Source of the DNA: Prevotella sp.
GTDB taxonomy: Bacteria; Bacteroidota; Bacteroidia; Bacteroidales; Bacteroidaceae
DNA: 39,045 nucleotides
NCBI GenBank assembly: GCA_017410365.1
Contig: JAFQQY010000010.1
Location: forward strand, 1-39,045
Reading direction: 5' to 3'
Position 1 is the stretch's first letter, and the number at the start of each line of letters is the position of its first letter. Position numbers and translations under genes: made by a program. Below, piece after piece: positions 8,304 through 18,080 of this stretch. The notes below the pieces were generated by a model, which searched no databases, was not told the DNA's origin, and worked only from the letters and a program-made list of their open reading frames with translations.

Positions 8304-9851
8304 ATGAAGAAAATACTATATTCAATAGCAATATCATTGTTCGCCTTGCCATCAATGGCGCAGGAAATGACAATGACAATACATGCCGATCAGGGTAATC
8401 AGAAGATTCACAAAGAGGTGTACGGTCAGTTTGCCGAGCATCTCGGTTCATGTATCTATGGTGGTCTTTGGGTTGGAGAGAATTCTCAGATTCCAAACAT
8501 CAACGGATACCGTAAGGATGTTTTCGAGGCATTGAAGAATCTTCAGATACCAGTTCTTCGTTGGCCAGGCGGTTGCTTTGCTGACGAGTATCATTGGATG
8601 GACGGAATCGGTCCACGCGAAAAACGCCCGAAGATGCAGAACAACAACTGGGGCGGAACTATAGAAGACAATTCTTTTGGAACACACGAGTTCCTCAACC
8701 TTTGCGAAATGCTGGGTTGCGAACCATATATTAGCGGCAACGTAGGTAGTGGTACTGTTGAAGAATTGGCCAAGTGGGTTGAGTATATGACCAGCGATGG
8801 CGATACTCCGATGGCAAAACTTCGCCGTCAGAATGGCCGCGACAAGGCTTGGAAGGTTAAGTTCCTTGGCGTAGGTAACGAGAGCTGGGGTTGCGGTGGT
8901 GACATGCGCCCGGAATATTATGCCGACCTCTATCGCCGATATGCCGTATATTGCCGCAATTACGACGGAAACAATCTTTATAAGATAGCAAGTGGTGCAA
9001 GTGATTATGACTACAACTGGACAAAGGTGTTGATGAACAACGTCGGTCATCGCATGCATGGACTTTCACTCCACTACTACACCGTGACAGGTTGGACAGG
9101 CAGCAAGGGTTCTGCAACCAACTTCGACAAAGACCAATACTACTGGACAATCGGCAAGTGCCTTGAGATAGAAGATGTTATCAAAAAGCACAAGAAAATC
9201 ATGGATGACAAAGACCCAAAGAAGCGTATCGGTCTTTTGGTTGATGAATGGGGAACATGGTGGGATGAAGAACCAGGTACTATCCGTGGTCATCTCTACC
9301 AGCAGAATGCTCTTCGCGACGCTTTCGTTGCAGCCCTCTCTCTCAATGTATTCCATCGCCACACCGACCGTGTACGCATGGCAAACATCGCACAGATAGT
9401 CAACGTGCTTCAGTCTATGATTCTTACTGACCAGAAGGGTACGGGTCACATGGTACTGACACCTACATATCATGTGTTCGATATGTACAAAGGTTTCCAG
9501 GAGGCAACATATCTTCCTATGGATGTAACTGTTGACAGCATGAAGGTACGCGACAATCGCATAGTTCCATTGGTAAATACCTCTGCAGCAAAACAGACAG
9601 ACGGTTCTATCATCATTTCTCTGTCAAATATCGATGTTGACAAGGCACATGAGATGACTATCAACCTCAATGGCTACAAAGCCAAGGAAGTTACAGGCAG
9701 AATACTTACAAGTAAGGAAGTTACCGACTACAACGATTTTGAGAATCCTAACAAGGTTAGTCCTGTTGAGTTCAAGGGCGCAAAACTAAAGAATAATGTT
9801 CTTACAGTCAAGTTACCAGCTAAGTCAATCGTTGTTCTTAATGTAAAGTAG
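8304..9851 (+). CDS. abfA: Secreted alpha-L-arabinofuranosidase, GH51
   Basis: A 515-residue GH51 enzyme that releases terminal alpha-L-arabinofuranose from arabinan or arabinoxylan fragments. It has a signal peptide (about residues 1-19, ending SMAQ), so it should act in the periplasm or at the surface. The acid/base Glu193 lies in GVGNESWG and the nucleophile Glu315 in LLVDEWGTWW; the RWPGGCFADEYHW segment near residue 86 is also family-typical. A C-terminal beta-domain completes the usual length. Its stop overlaps the spacing to the GH43 gene (1 bp gap), so the two are co-translated in effect. Confidence 0.95.
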   Translation: MKKILYSIAISLFALPSMAQEMTMTIHADQGNQKIHKEVYGQFAEHLGSCIYGGLWVGENSQIPNINGYRKDVFEALKNLQIPVLRWPGGCFADEYHWMDGIGPREKRPKMQNNNWGGTIEDNSFGTHEFLNLCEMLGCEPYISGNVGSGTVEELAKWVEYMTSDGDTPMAKLRRQNGRDKAWKVKFLGVGNESWGCGGDMRPEYYADLYRRYAVYCRNYDGNNLYKIASGASDYDYNWTKVLMNNVGHRMHGLSLHYYTVTGWTGSKGSATNFDKDQYYWTIGKCLEIEDVIKKHKKIMDDKDPKKRIGLLVDEWGTWWDEEPGTIRGHLYQQNALRDAFVAALSLNVFHRHTDRVRMANIAQIVNVLQSMILTDQKGTGHMVLTPTYHVFDMYKGFQEATYLPMDVTVDSMKVRDNRIVPLVNTSAAKQTDGSIIISLSNIDVDKAHEMTINLNGYKAKEVTGRILTSKEVTDYNDFENPNKVSPVEFKGAKLKNNVLTVKLPAKSIVVLNVK

Positions 9852-9852
9852 A

Positions 9853-12708
9853 ATGAACAGAAAAAAAACATTTATCCTTTTGTGCCTTGTCTTCATCTTT
9901 ATGCAGGCAAATGCACAAAAGGTTTTGAAATCAACTCCTGAATATGCAGGTTATCTCTTTGCCTATTTTGAGGGCAAGGGCGATAAGATGCTTCAGGAGC
10001 AGTTGCGTTTTGCCATTAGCGAAGACGCCCAATCATGGTATGCCTTAAATGACAACCGCCCCATTATTCCATCCGACAAGATTAGTGAGAGTGGCGGAAT
10101 CCGGGACCCGCATATCCTTCGTGGTGAAGACGGCAATTTCTATCTTGTTGCCACCGATATGTTCACCCATAAGTATGGTTGGAAAGAGAATCCTGGCATC
10201 GTTCTTTTAAAGTCAAAAGACCTTATCAACTGGTCACATGCCAAGATTAACCTTTCAAAAGACTATCCAGAAAATTTCGGTGATGCCTACTGGGTTTGGG
10301 CACCACAGACCATATACGACAACAAGGCGGGCAAGTACATGATTTACTTCACCCTCCAACGTAGCGACAGAAAGAGTCTTATCACTTATTATGCATACGC
10401 AAATGCCGACTTTACCGGATTTGAGAGTGAGCCGAAGGTGTTTTTCTCAGCCAAGTATGGTTGCATTGATAACGACATTATATATAAGGATGGAACATAT
10501 CACATGTTCTACAAGGGCAATACCAAGGACAAGAACGGCAAGGAGATAAAGAACGGCATTCAGAAAGCTACAAGCAAGACCCTTCTTGGCAAATGGAAAG
10601 AGACTCACAAGTATTTCGACTGCTATTCATCTAAAGGTGTAGCTGTTGAAGGTTCAAGCGTTTTCAAGCTTAATGGCAAGAACGAGTATGTACTTATGTA
10701 CGACCTTTACACAAAGGGACGCTTTGAATACGAGACATCAAAGGATTTAAAGAAGTTCTCTGGCAATCCAAAAGAATTCAAGCGCGACTTCAATCCACGT
10801 CACGGTTCGGTAATCTCTCTAACAGCAGAAGAACTTAGTCGCGTACAGGAAAGATGGGGATATGTACTTAAGCATGATATCGTTAGCAACGGCAATCCAC
10901 TCTTCCGCCATAAGTTTACTGCTGACCCTTCTGTTTTAGTTAAGGGCGATACCCTTTGGCTATTTGCCGGCGAAGATTTCGAGGGCAACCAGCGTGGTTA
11001 CCACATGGAAAACTGGCTTGTGTTCTCTACCACCGACATGAAGCATTGGACAGAATATCCTGCGCCTCTTCGTGCCGCAGATTTCAAGTGGGCAAGTCGC
11101 AACGCCTATGCAGGCCATGTTACTGAGCGTAACGGCAAGTACTACTGGTATGTAAGTACAAACACCACAGGTATCGGTGTGGCAGTTGCCGACCGCCCAG
11201 AAGGACCATATAAGGATGCTATCGGTAAACCGCTGCTCACCAATAAAGACTGCTTTGCTTCTAAGCACAGTTGGGCATGTATAGACCCTGCTGTATTTAT
11301 CGATGACGACGGTCAGGCATATCTCTTTTGGGGCAACACGCAATGCTATTATGTGAAACTCAAGGAGAACATGATAGAAACCGAAGGAGAGGTGAAGCAA
11401 ATAGATTTCGCACCTAATCATCCGTTCACAGAAGCACCGTGGATTCACAAGCATAACGGCAAGTACTATCTCACTTACGCCTCTGAATGGCCTGAGAAGA
11501 TAGCGTACGCCATTTCTGATAAGATAACAGGACCATACGAGTGCAAGGGTGTTATTTCAGAAATTGCCGGCAACAGCAATACCACGCATCCTGCCATCGT
11601 CAACTTCAAAGGCAAATGGCTGTTCTTCTCACACAACGGCGGTTTGCATAGCGGCACAAGCTACAGTCGTTCTGTAATAGCTGAGGAAATGGAACATGCA
11701 GAAGACGGCACTATCAAGAAGATTCACCCAACAACACAGGGTGTTCAGTTTAAGGAATGGAGCGGAAACCCAATCCTTCCCGGATTCCATGCCGACCCTG
11801 AAGTTCTCTATTCTGAGAAGACCGGCCGTTACTATATCTACTCTACCACCGATGGACATCCGGGATGGGGAGGATGGTATTTCACCTGTTATTCATCTGA
11901 CAACCTTGTAGACTGGCGCTATGAAGGCATCAACCTTGATTTGTGCAAGCAGACTAAGTGGGCTTATGGAAATGCTTGGGCACCATGTATCATCGAAAAG
12001 AAGATAAATGGAGAATATAAGTATTTCTTCTATTATAGTGGCGACGACGGCAAGCGCAAGTCCATCGGAGTGGCTATAGCAGACAATCCTACAGGGCCTT
12101 TCGTTGACTTCGGCAAACCAATAATCAACAAGTTGCCTGCTGGTCAGAAGCATGGTCAGCAGATAGACGTTGACGTATTCCACGATCCAGATACAGGAAT
12201 CGACTACCTCTACTGGGGCAATGGTTATATGGCAGGCGCACGCCTTAATCCAGACATGACCAGTATTGATGAGTCAACAACGGTACTGATGACACCTAAG
12301 GGCGGTTCACTAAAAGATTATGCTTACCGCGAGGCACCATACGTGTTCAAGCGTAACGGCATCTATTACTTCCATTGGAGCGTTGACGATACCGGCTCGC
12401 CCAACTACCATGTAGCATACGGAACAAGCAAAAATCCTCTCGGTCCTATCGAGGTATCAGAACAACCGGTAATCCTCATCCAAGACAAGGCCAACGAGAT
12501 ATACGGACCTGCACATAATAGCGTGCTCCAGATACCAGGCACCGATGAGTGGTACTTCGTTTATCACCGCATAAACAAGAACTTCATCGACCGCTCTAAA
12601 GGACCAGGCTGGCATCGTGAGGTATGTATAGACAAGATGGAGTTTGATGCAGACGGCAAGATTAAGCCTACAATCCCAACACATAAGGGTGTAAAGAAAA
12701 TAAAGTAA
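9853..12708 (+). CDS. Secreted triple-domain GH43 glycosidase
   Basis: A 951-residue protein with a signal peptide (about 1-21, ending NAQ) followed by three complete GH43 five-bladed propellers. Each has the D-D-E set of the family. Domain 1: Asp85 (IRDPHI), Asp206 or Asp208 (CIDNDII), Glu266 (AVEGSSV). Domain 2: Asp358 (FTADPSV), Asp478 (CIDPAVF), Glu527 (FTEAPW). Domain 3: Asp648 (FHADPEV), Asp772 or Asp774 (DVDVFHDP), Glu827 (YREAPYV). Family activities are arabinofuranosidase, arabinanase and beta-xylosidase; the mixture here is likely adapted to branched arabinan or arabinoxylan oligosaccharides, but I cannot assign a bond to each domain. It is the last glycosidase in the operon and follows the GH51 gene by 1 bp. 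Confidence 0.9.
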   Translation: MNRKKTFILLCLVFIFMQANAQKVLKSTPEYAGYLFAYFEGKGDKMLQEQLRFAISEDAQSWYALNDNRPIIPSDKISESGGIRDPHILRGEDGNFYLVATDMFTHKYGWKENPGIVLLKSKDLINWSHAKINLSKDYPENFGDAYWVWAPQTIYDNKAGKYMIYFTLQRSDRKSLITYYAYANADFTGFESEPKVFFSAKYGCIDNDIIYKDGTYHMFYKGNTKDKNGKEIKNGIQKATSKTLLGKWKETHKYFDCYSSKGVAVEGSSVFKLNGKNEYVLMYDLYTKGRFEYETSKDLKKFSGNPKEFKRDFNPRHGSVISLTAEELSRVQERWGYVLKHDIVSNGNPLFRHKFTADPSVLVKGDTLWLFAGEDFEGNQRGYHMENWLVFSTTDMKHWTEYPAPLRAADFKWASRNAYAGHVTERNGKYYWYVSTNTTGIGVAVADRPEGPYKDAIGKPLLTNKDCFASKHSWACIDPAVFIDDDGQAYLFWGNTQCYYVKLKENMIETEGEVKQIDFAPNHPFTEAPWIHKHNGKYYLTYASEWPEKIAYAISDKITGPYECKGVISEIAGNSNTTHPAIVNFKGKWLFFSHNGGLHSGTSYSRSVIAEEMEHAEDGTIKKIHPTTQGVQFKEWSGNPILPGFHADPEVLYSEKTGRYYIYSTTDGHPGWGGWYFTCYSSDNLVDWRYEGINLDLCKQTKWAYGNAWAPCIIEKKINGEYKYFFYYSGDDGKRKSIGVAIADNPTGPFVDFGKPIINKLPAGQKHGQQIDVDVFHDPDTGIDYLYWGNGYMAGARLNPDMTSIDESTTVLMTPKGGSLKDYAYREAPYVFKRNGIYYFHWSVDDTGSPNYHVAYGTSKNPLGPIEVSEQPVILIQDKANEIYGPAHNSVLQIPGTDEWYFVYHRINKNFIDRSKGPGWHREVCIDKMEFDADGKIKPTIPTHKGVKKIK

Positions 12709-12830
12709 TTACAGTTTTTCATGTTAAGAAGAAATAGGAAGTAAAAGTAACTCCTTCTATTAACAAGACAAGCGGAGATTGCAAAAGAAGAAAAAATATT
12801 ATATTAATATAATCAATAAATAAAACTATT

Positions 12831-14843
12831 ATGAACGACAAGAATCTTATGATTAAGGCAGCGGATAATATCCGTATCCTTGCTGCCTCAATGGTAGAAA
12901 AAGCAAACTCAGGTCACCCAGGTGGTGCTATGGGTGGTGCTGATTTCATTAATGTTCTCTTCTCAGAGTTCTTGGTTTACGATCCAGAGAATCCTAACTG
13001 GGCAGGTCGCGACCGTTTCTATCTCGACCCAGGCCACATGTCACCTATGCTCTACTCTGCTCTCGCTCTTCAGGGTAAGTTCACACTCGACGAGCTTAAG
13101 GAGTTCCGCCAGTGGGGTTCACCAACACCTGGTCACCCAGAGCGTGACCTTGAGCGTGGCATCGAGAATACATCAGGTCCTCTTGGTCAGGGCCACACAT
13201 TCGCAGCCGGTGCAGCCGTAGCAGAGAAGTTCCTTGAGGCACGCCTTGGCAAGACAGCCATGCAGCATAAGATTTATGCTTACATCTCTGACGGTGGCGT
13301 TGAGGAGGAAATCTCACAGGCAACTGGTCGTATCGCAGGTATCCTCGGACTTAACAACCTCATCATGTTCTACGACTCTAACGACATCCAGCTCTCAACA
13401 GAGACAAGTGTTGTTATGAAGGAAGACACAGAGGCTAAGTACAAGGCATGGGGCTGGAACGTTATCAACATAAACGGTAACGATGCTGACGAAATTCGCG
13501 AGGCTCTGAAAGCAGCTCAGAAGGAAGAGAAGCGTCCTACACTTATCATCGGTAAGACAATCATGGGTAAGGGTGCTCTCCGTGCCGACGGTACAAGCTA
13601 TGAGGCATGCATCAACACTCACGGTGCTCCTCTTGGCGGCGATGCTTATATCAATACAATCAAGAACCTTGGCGGTAACCCTGAATCACCATTCGAAATC
13701 TTCCCAGAAGTTCAGAAACTCTATGCTGACCGTAAGGAAGAACTGAAGCAGATTGTTGCTGCTCGTTATGCAGAAGAGGCTGAGTGGGCAAAGGCTAACC
13801 CAGAGAAGGCTGCCCTGAAGAAGGAATGGTTCAGCGGCAACGCACCAAAGGTTGATTGGACAGCTTGCGTACAAAAAGAAAATTCAGCTACTCGTGCTGC
13901 TTCAGCAGCTTGTCTGAGCGTTCTTGCTGAGCAGGTACCTAACATGATTTGCGGTTCTGCCGACCTTTCTAACTCTGACAAGACAGACGGCTTCTTGAAG
14001 AAGACAACCTCTATGCAGGCCGACGACTTCAGCGGTGCTTTCTTCCAGGCAGGTGTTGCTGAGCTTACCATGGCATGTATGTGCATCGGTATGTATCTCC
14101 ACGGTGGTGTTATCCCAGCTTGCGGTACATTCTTCGTATTCTCTGACTACATGAAGCCAGCAGCTCGTATGGCAGCTCTTATGGAAGTGCCAATCAAGTT
14201 CATCTGGACACACGATGCATTCCGCGTAGGTGAGGACGGTCCAACCCACGAGCCAGTTGAGCAGGAGGCACAGATTCGCTTGATGGAGAAACTGAAGAAC
14301 CACCACGGCAAGGATTCTATCCGCGTATTCCGTCCAGCTGATGCTGACGAGACAACCGTTTGCTGGGCAATGGCAATGGAGAACATGGAAACACCAACAG
14401 CTCTTATCCTTTCACGCCAGAACATCACCAAGCTTCCTGCCGGTAATGACTACGAGCAGGCACGCAAGGGTGCATACGTTGTTGCAGGCAGCGACGAGCA
14501 GTTCGACGTTATTCTCCTCGCCAGCGGTTCTGAGGTTTCAACACTCGTTAGCGGTGCAGAACTTCTCCGTAAGGACGGCGTAAAGGTTCGTATCGTAAGC
14601 GTACCATCTGAGGGCCTCTTCCGCAACCAGAGCAAGGAGTATCAGGAGAGCATCCTTCCTGCAGGCAGCAAGATATTCGGTCTTACAGCAGGTCTGCCTG
14701 TAACACTCGAAGGTCTTGTAGGTGCCAACGGTAAGGTTTGGGGTATGCCAAGCTTCGGTTTCTCTGCTCCTTACAAGGTTCTCGACGAGAAGCTCGGTTA
14801 CACAGGCGAGAATGTTTACAATCAAGTTAAATCAATGTTATAA
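12831..14843 (+). CDS. tkt: Transketolase
   Basis: A 670-residue thiamine-diphosphate enzyme that moves two-carbon units between xylulose 5-phosphate, ribose 5-phosphate and erythrose 4-phosphate, taking up the xylulose 5-phosphate made by AraD. Signatures are KANSGHPGGAMGGAD at the N-terminus, GPLGQGHTFAAGAAVAEKF, the ThDP-binding YISDGGVEEE to FYDSNDIQLS segment, and the pyrimidine-domain FIWTHDAFRVGEDGPTHEPVEQ. The 122-bp gap before it has no clear Bacteroidota promoter but a perfect AT-rich palindrome (ATTATATTAATATAAT) at about 12796-12811. rpiB follows after 14 bp. Confidence 0.97.
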   Translation: MNDKNLMIKAADNIRILAASMVEKANSGHPGGAMGGADFINVLFSEFLVYDPENPNWAGRDRFYLDPGHMSPMLYSALALQGKFTLDELKEFRQWGSPTPGHPERDLERGIENTSGPLGQGHTFAAGAAVAEKFLEARLGKTAMQHKIYAYISDGGVEEEISQATGRIAGILGLNNLIMFYDSNDIQLSTETSVVMKEDTEAKYKAWGWNVININGNDADEIREALKAAQKEEKRPTLIIGKTIMGKGALRADGTSYEACINTHGAPLGGDAYINTIKNLGGNPESPFEIFPEVQKLYADRKEELKQIVAARYAEEAEWAKANPEKAALKKEWFSGNAPKVDWTACVQKENSATRAASAACLSVLAEQVPNMICGSADLSNSDKTDGFLKKTTSMQADDFSGAFFQAGVAELTMACMCIGMYLHGGVIPACGTFFVFSDYMKPAARMAALMEVPIKFIWTHDAFRVGEDGPTHEPVEQEAQIRLMEKLKNHHGKDSIRVFRPADADETTVCWAMAMENMETPTALILSRQNITKLPAGNDYEQARKGAYVVAGSDEQFDVILLASGSEVSTLVSGAELLRKDGVKVRIVSVPSEGLFRNQSKEYQESILPAGSKIFGLTAGLPVTLEGLVGANGKVWGMPSFGFSAPYKVLDEKLGYTGENVYNQVKSML

Positions 14844-14857
14844 AAATTCTACTGACT

Positions 14858-15298
14858 ATGGAAATCAAGAAAATTGGTGTTGCTTGCGACCATGCAGGCT
14901 ATCCGCTTAAGAAGTTCGTTCTCCAGTACTTAGAGGAGAAGGGTTATGAGTATAAGGACTATGGCACATGGAGCGACCAGAGTGTAGATTATCCTGACTT
15001 CGGTCATGCTTTGGCTGAGGGCATCGAGAGTGGTGAGGTTTATCCTGGCATCGGTATCTGTGGTAGCGGTCAGGGCATCGCCATCACTCTTAACAAGCAT
15101 CAGGGTGTTCGTGCCGGTCTTGCTTGGTGCACAGAGATTGCACATCTCATCCGCCAGCACAACGATGCTAACGTACTGGTTATGCCAGGTCGTTTCATCG
15201 ACAACAACACAGCACGTGCTATCATGGACGAGTTCTTCAAGACTACATTCGAGGCTGGTCGTCATCAGCGTCGCGTTGAGAAGATTGCCGTTAAGTAA
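14858..15298 (+). CDS. rpiB: Ribose-5-phosphate isomerase B
   Basis: A 146-residue LacAB/RpiB-family enzyme interconverting ribulose 5-phosphate and ribose 5-phosphate. The N-terminal KIGVACDHAGYPLKKF, the anion-hole region GICGSGQGIAITLNK and the catalytic-region Cys in GLAWCTEIA identify it. It lies 14 bp after the transketolase gene and together they supply the non-oxidative pentose phosphate steps for arabinose use. It is the last gene of the operon; a strong terminator follows. Confidence 0.96.
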   Translation: MEIKKIGVACDHAGYPLKKFVLQYLEEKGYEYKDYGTWSDQSVDYPDFGHALAEGIESGEVYPGIGICGSGQGIAITLNKHQGVRAGLAWCTEIAHLIRQHNDANVLVMPGRFIDNNTARAIMDEFFKTTFEAGRHQRRVEKIAVK

Positions 15299-15344
15299 TA
15301 AGTAGATAAGACAGGTTGCATAACCATGTCATTTACGAACCAAT

Positions 15345-15381
15345 AGTGGTGCATTTACGACCTGTAAGTGCACCACTTTTC
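15345..15381 (+). terminator. Rho-independent terminator after rpiB
   Basis: A 14-bp stem (15345-15358 with 15364-15377, one G-T pair) around a 5-nt loop is followed by TTTTCTATT. It ends the arabinose operon. On the minus strand the hairpin forms too, but without a good T-run. Confidence 0.85.
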
Positions 15382-15423
15382 TATTGAATATCTAGTAGCT
15401 TGTCTTTTCCTGATTCTACTTTT

Positions 15424-16701
15424 TTAGCCTTTTATCCCAAACCCCAGTTGTTCGACAGCCTTTCTGATATCATCAATTTTGGCTGTACCCTTTATCTTTG
15501 CCTGTCCTGAGCCAAGGTCTATTTCTACGCTCTCTACTCCTTCTACGCTCATGATGGCTTTCTCGGCATTGCTCTTGCAGTGGTTGCACATCATACCCTC
15601 AACGTAAACCACAAGGTTGTCTGTATGATGGTGGCAGGTACATGCAGAGTCATCGCAACAGTCGTTGCCTGAGTCGTGCGAACAGCAACATCCTTTGCGG
15701 TTGCGCTGTATGAAGGCGTTGGCAAGCAATACGATGATGAAGATGGTACACAGCTGATTGAACACCATGCTGTGGTGGTCGTGGCATTCCTTTATCTGGG
15801 CGATAGAATCGGTAAACCATTCTCTAGGCAGCAGATAGTCGGTGAGCAGTCCGAAAGCCATCGCTCCGCCAATAATTGAAGCAAGATAGATGATGAGTGT
15901 TTTCTTGCCCATCACCTTATTGATGACAATCATGGATGCTGCATTTACGGCTGGACCAGCCATGAGCAATACAAGTGCCGTGCCGGGTGACAGTCCCTTC
16001 ATCATGAGGGCAACGGCAATAGGAATGGAACCTGTGGCACAGATGTACATTGGCAACGAGAACAGTAATATCACAAGCATGCTGAGAATGGAGTAGTCAG
16101 AGAACATGGCGAAAAACGACTCTGGTACGAACACCGTAATGGCTCCTGCAATAAGCAAGCCCAGCATAAGCCACTTGCCAATGTCCTGCATCATTTCAAC
16201 AAAAGCATAATGAAGGGCATTCTTGATTTTCTGCCAGAAGGACAAGTGGGGATGGTTGGTGGATGAGGGTTGGCTGTCGATTGTCGATGGATTTGGGTTG
16301 ATAGATGTGGAATCATCAAACTTGTTGACCATCAGACCGCTGAAGAGTGCTGTGAAGAGCGCGGCTATAGGTCGCATGAGCGCAAACGGCAGTCCGATGA
16401 GCGAATAAGTGGCGATGATAGAGTCGACACCCGTCTGTGGTGTGGAAATAAGAAAAGATACAGTGGCACCTTTTGATGCACCTTCTTTCCTTAGTGACAT
16501 GGCTGTCGGTATGGTTCCGCATGAGCATAGTGGGAGCGGTATGCCCAATAATGTGGCGTTGAATACGGCTTTCCATGATTTTCCACCCAGAAATTTTTTG
16601 TACATAGTGTTAGGTACGAATGCGTGCATGATGCCTGCCAGTAGGAAACCCAGCAGCAAGTATGGCGACATTTCGTTTACCAAGTTGAAAATCTCGTTCA
16701 T
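15424..16701 (-). CDS. Heavy-metal permease with C-terminal HMA domain (SO_0444 type)
   Basis: A 425-residue inner-membrane protein of the PF03773 permease family (SO_0444-type Cu/Zn efflux). Two half-domains carry the repeated motifs PLPLCSCGTIPTAMSLRKEG and YICATGSIPIAVALMMKG, with Cys residues suited to metal transfer. A Cys/His-rich linker (about 335-362: CCCSHDS, CC, CTCHHH) leads into a C-terminal heavy-metal-associated domain (364-425) with the metal site MMCNHC (Cys372, Cys375). Together these suggest a permease that picks up Cu or Zn through its own tethered chaperone domain. It is last in the minus-strand cluster, 40 bp after the esterase gene. Metal identity is inferred from the family. 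Confidence 0.87.
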   Translation of the reverse strand: MNEIFNLVNEMSPYLLLGFLLAGIMHAFVPNTMYKKFLGGKSWKAVFNATLLGIPLPLCSCGTIPTAMSLRKEGASKGATVSFLISTPQTGVDSIIATYSLIGLPFALMRPIAALFTALFSGLMVNKFDDSTSINPNPSTIDSQPSSTNHPHLSFWQKIKNALHYAFVEMMQDIGKWLMLGLLIAGAITVFVPESFFAMFSDYSILSMLVILLFSLPMYICATGSIPIAVALMMKGLSPGTALVLLMAGPAVNAASMIVINKVMGKKTLIIYLASIIGGAMAFGLLTDYLLPREWFTDSIAQIKECHDHHSMVFNQLCTIFIIVLLANAFIQRNRKGCCCSHDSGNDCCDDSACTCHHHTDNLVVYVEGMMCNHCKSNAEKAIMSVEGVESVEIDLGSGQAKIKGTAKIDDIRKAVEQLGFGIKG

Positions 16702-16741
16702 GTTTTATTGTTTATTTATTATTTAGTTGACGGAATACTGC

Positions 16742-18052
16742 TCATTTCAACCTTTTCTTTATCCAAAGCATCTGACCATATTCCGTGTCGTCACTGGTCC
16801 AGTGTTCGTTGATAGGAGTTATGAGAGCCTCTTTGGGTGCGCTGATAAGGTTGTAGACGATGTAGCTTGTGGTAGGAGGACAAACATTGTCGTTGTATCC
16901 CCATGTGATGTAAGTCTCCGCCTTTACCCTTCTTGCAAAGTTCACGACATCGTAGTACTGCATGGTCTTCACCTTGTCGGGTGTGAGCATCTGGTTGGAA
17001 CGGTTGAAGTGAGGATAGCCTCCGCACTTGTCGCCCAGGTATCCAGCCATGTCGCTCAGTGCCGGGTGGTTGGCCACGCATTGGGTCACTCTCTTGTCGA
17101 GTCCGGCTGTTATGATGGCCAGTGCACCGCCTTGGCTTCCGCCTTGCACGATGACGTTCTTGCCATCCCACTCGTCGAGCGAGGTCAGATAGTCAATGCA
17201 CCTTACGCAAGCCTGATAGACATGCTTCATATAGTAGTTGTCGCGATTGTCCAAACCGTTCTCCAGATAGGCGTTGTTGGTGGAGTTGAATGCCTTGCTC
17301 ATGTCGGCAAAATCTTCTGTACTGATTTCAGGGTTCAGACCGTGTATCTCCATTTCCATTCTGATGAATCCGTTCTTCACGTAGTATGTTCTCTTCATCG
17401 GCTCTTTAATGGTTTTTATGCCAGCACCAGGAGGACAGAGCACAACAGGATATTTGCCCGCTTTCTTAGGCATGGTAAGATATGCGTAGACGTGATGCCC
17501 TTGCTTGTCGACTCTGAGTTTAATGAGGTAACAGTCGAACTCATCGGTGCTGTATTTCTCTACTTTCTCTTTAGTGAACTTCAGCGGAAGATTCTGCACG
17601 TCGTCTATGTTCTTAGCCCAAAACTCGTCGAAGTCGGCTGGGTTCTTGGTGAAAGGTTTCAGCTGTTCGGGCGAAAAGCCAACTTTCACATGATGTGTGT
17701 ATGTCTTGCCGTCTACCTCTGTCTTCAGCACGCAGTCCTTAAAGCCCGGATGCTTCATTGTGCCCAGGTTAATGACAGCCTTGCCGTTCTTCAGGGTTAC
17801 TGTGCCTTTCTCTTCGGCCGGTCTCATGTCTGGACCTATCTCATATTCCACGACAGCCTCTCTTGGCATGCCGTACTTATAAAATCCTATTTCTACCGTG
17901 GCTTTTTCGCCTGTCTTGTAAAGCCAATTGCCGTTGTTGGGCACAGTTACCCAAAGCACGTCGCTACGGTAAGGATAGTTCTCGGCACAGATGTCCTGCA
18001 CATTTGCCATTGCTATAGCTAAGGCAAACAATAGTTTAAAAATCTTTTTCAT
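16742..18052 (-). CDS. Secreted acetylxylan esterase, CE7 family
   Basis: A 436-residue alpha/beta hydrolase of the AXE1/CE7 family that removes acetyl groups from xylan oligosaccharides or cephalosporin-like esters. A signal peptide (about 1-22, ending CAE) directs export, and an N-terminal beta-rich domain of about 120 residues precedes the hydrolase fold. The catalytic triad is visible: Ser306 in GGSQGG, Asp388 in GYNDNVCPP and His417 in NEHW; the oxyanion region is LCPPGAG. It lies 28 bp after tex on the same strand. Functionally it belongs with the arabinoxylan enzymes of the opposite strand, although it is not in their operon. Confidence 0.9.
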   Translation of the reverse strand: MKKIFKLLFALAIAMANVQDICAENYPYRSDVLWVTVPNNGNWLYKTGEKATVEIGFYKYGMPREAVVEYEIGPDMRPAEEKGTVTLKNGKAVINLGTMKHPGFKDCVLKTEVDGKTYTHHVKVGFSPEQLKPFTKNPADFDEFWAKNIDDVQNLPLKFTKEKVEKYSTDEFDCYLIKLRVDKQGHHVYAYLTMPKKAGKYPVVLCPPGAGIKTIKEPMKRTYYVKNGFIRMEMEIHGLNPEISTEDFADMSKAFNSTNNAYLENGLDNRDNYYMKHVYQACVRCIDYLTSLDEWDGKNVIVQGGSQGGALAIITAGLDKRVTQCVANHPALSDMAGYLGDKCGGYPHFNRSNQMLTPDKVKTMQYYDVVNFARRVKAETYITWGYNDNVCPPTTSYIVYNLISAPKEALITPINEHWTSDDTEYGQMLWIKKRLK

Positions 18053-18080
18053 GCTACATATAATTTCATTAATCTTTTTA

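Noticed and set aside
12796-12811. AT-only palindrome before the transketolase gene as an AraR site
   Set aside because: ATTATATTAATATAAT is a perfect palindrome but shares no core with the candidate operator at 189-206 and may arise from AT richness.
16727-18022. 431-codon plus-strand reading frame
   Set aside because: It is fully antisense to the CE7 esterase gene, whose signal peptide and catalytic triad are clear; its translation is rich in Val/His/Cys as typical for antisense shadows.
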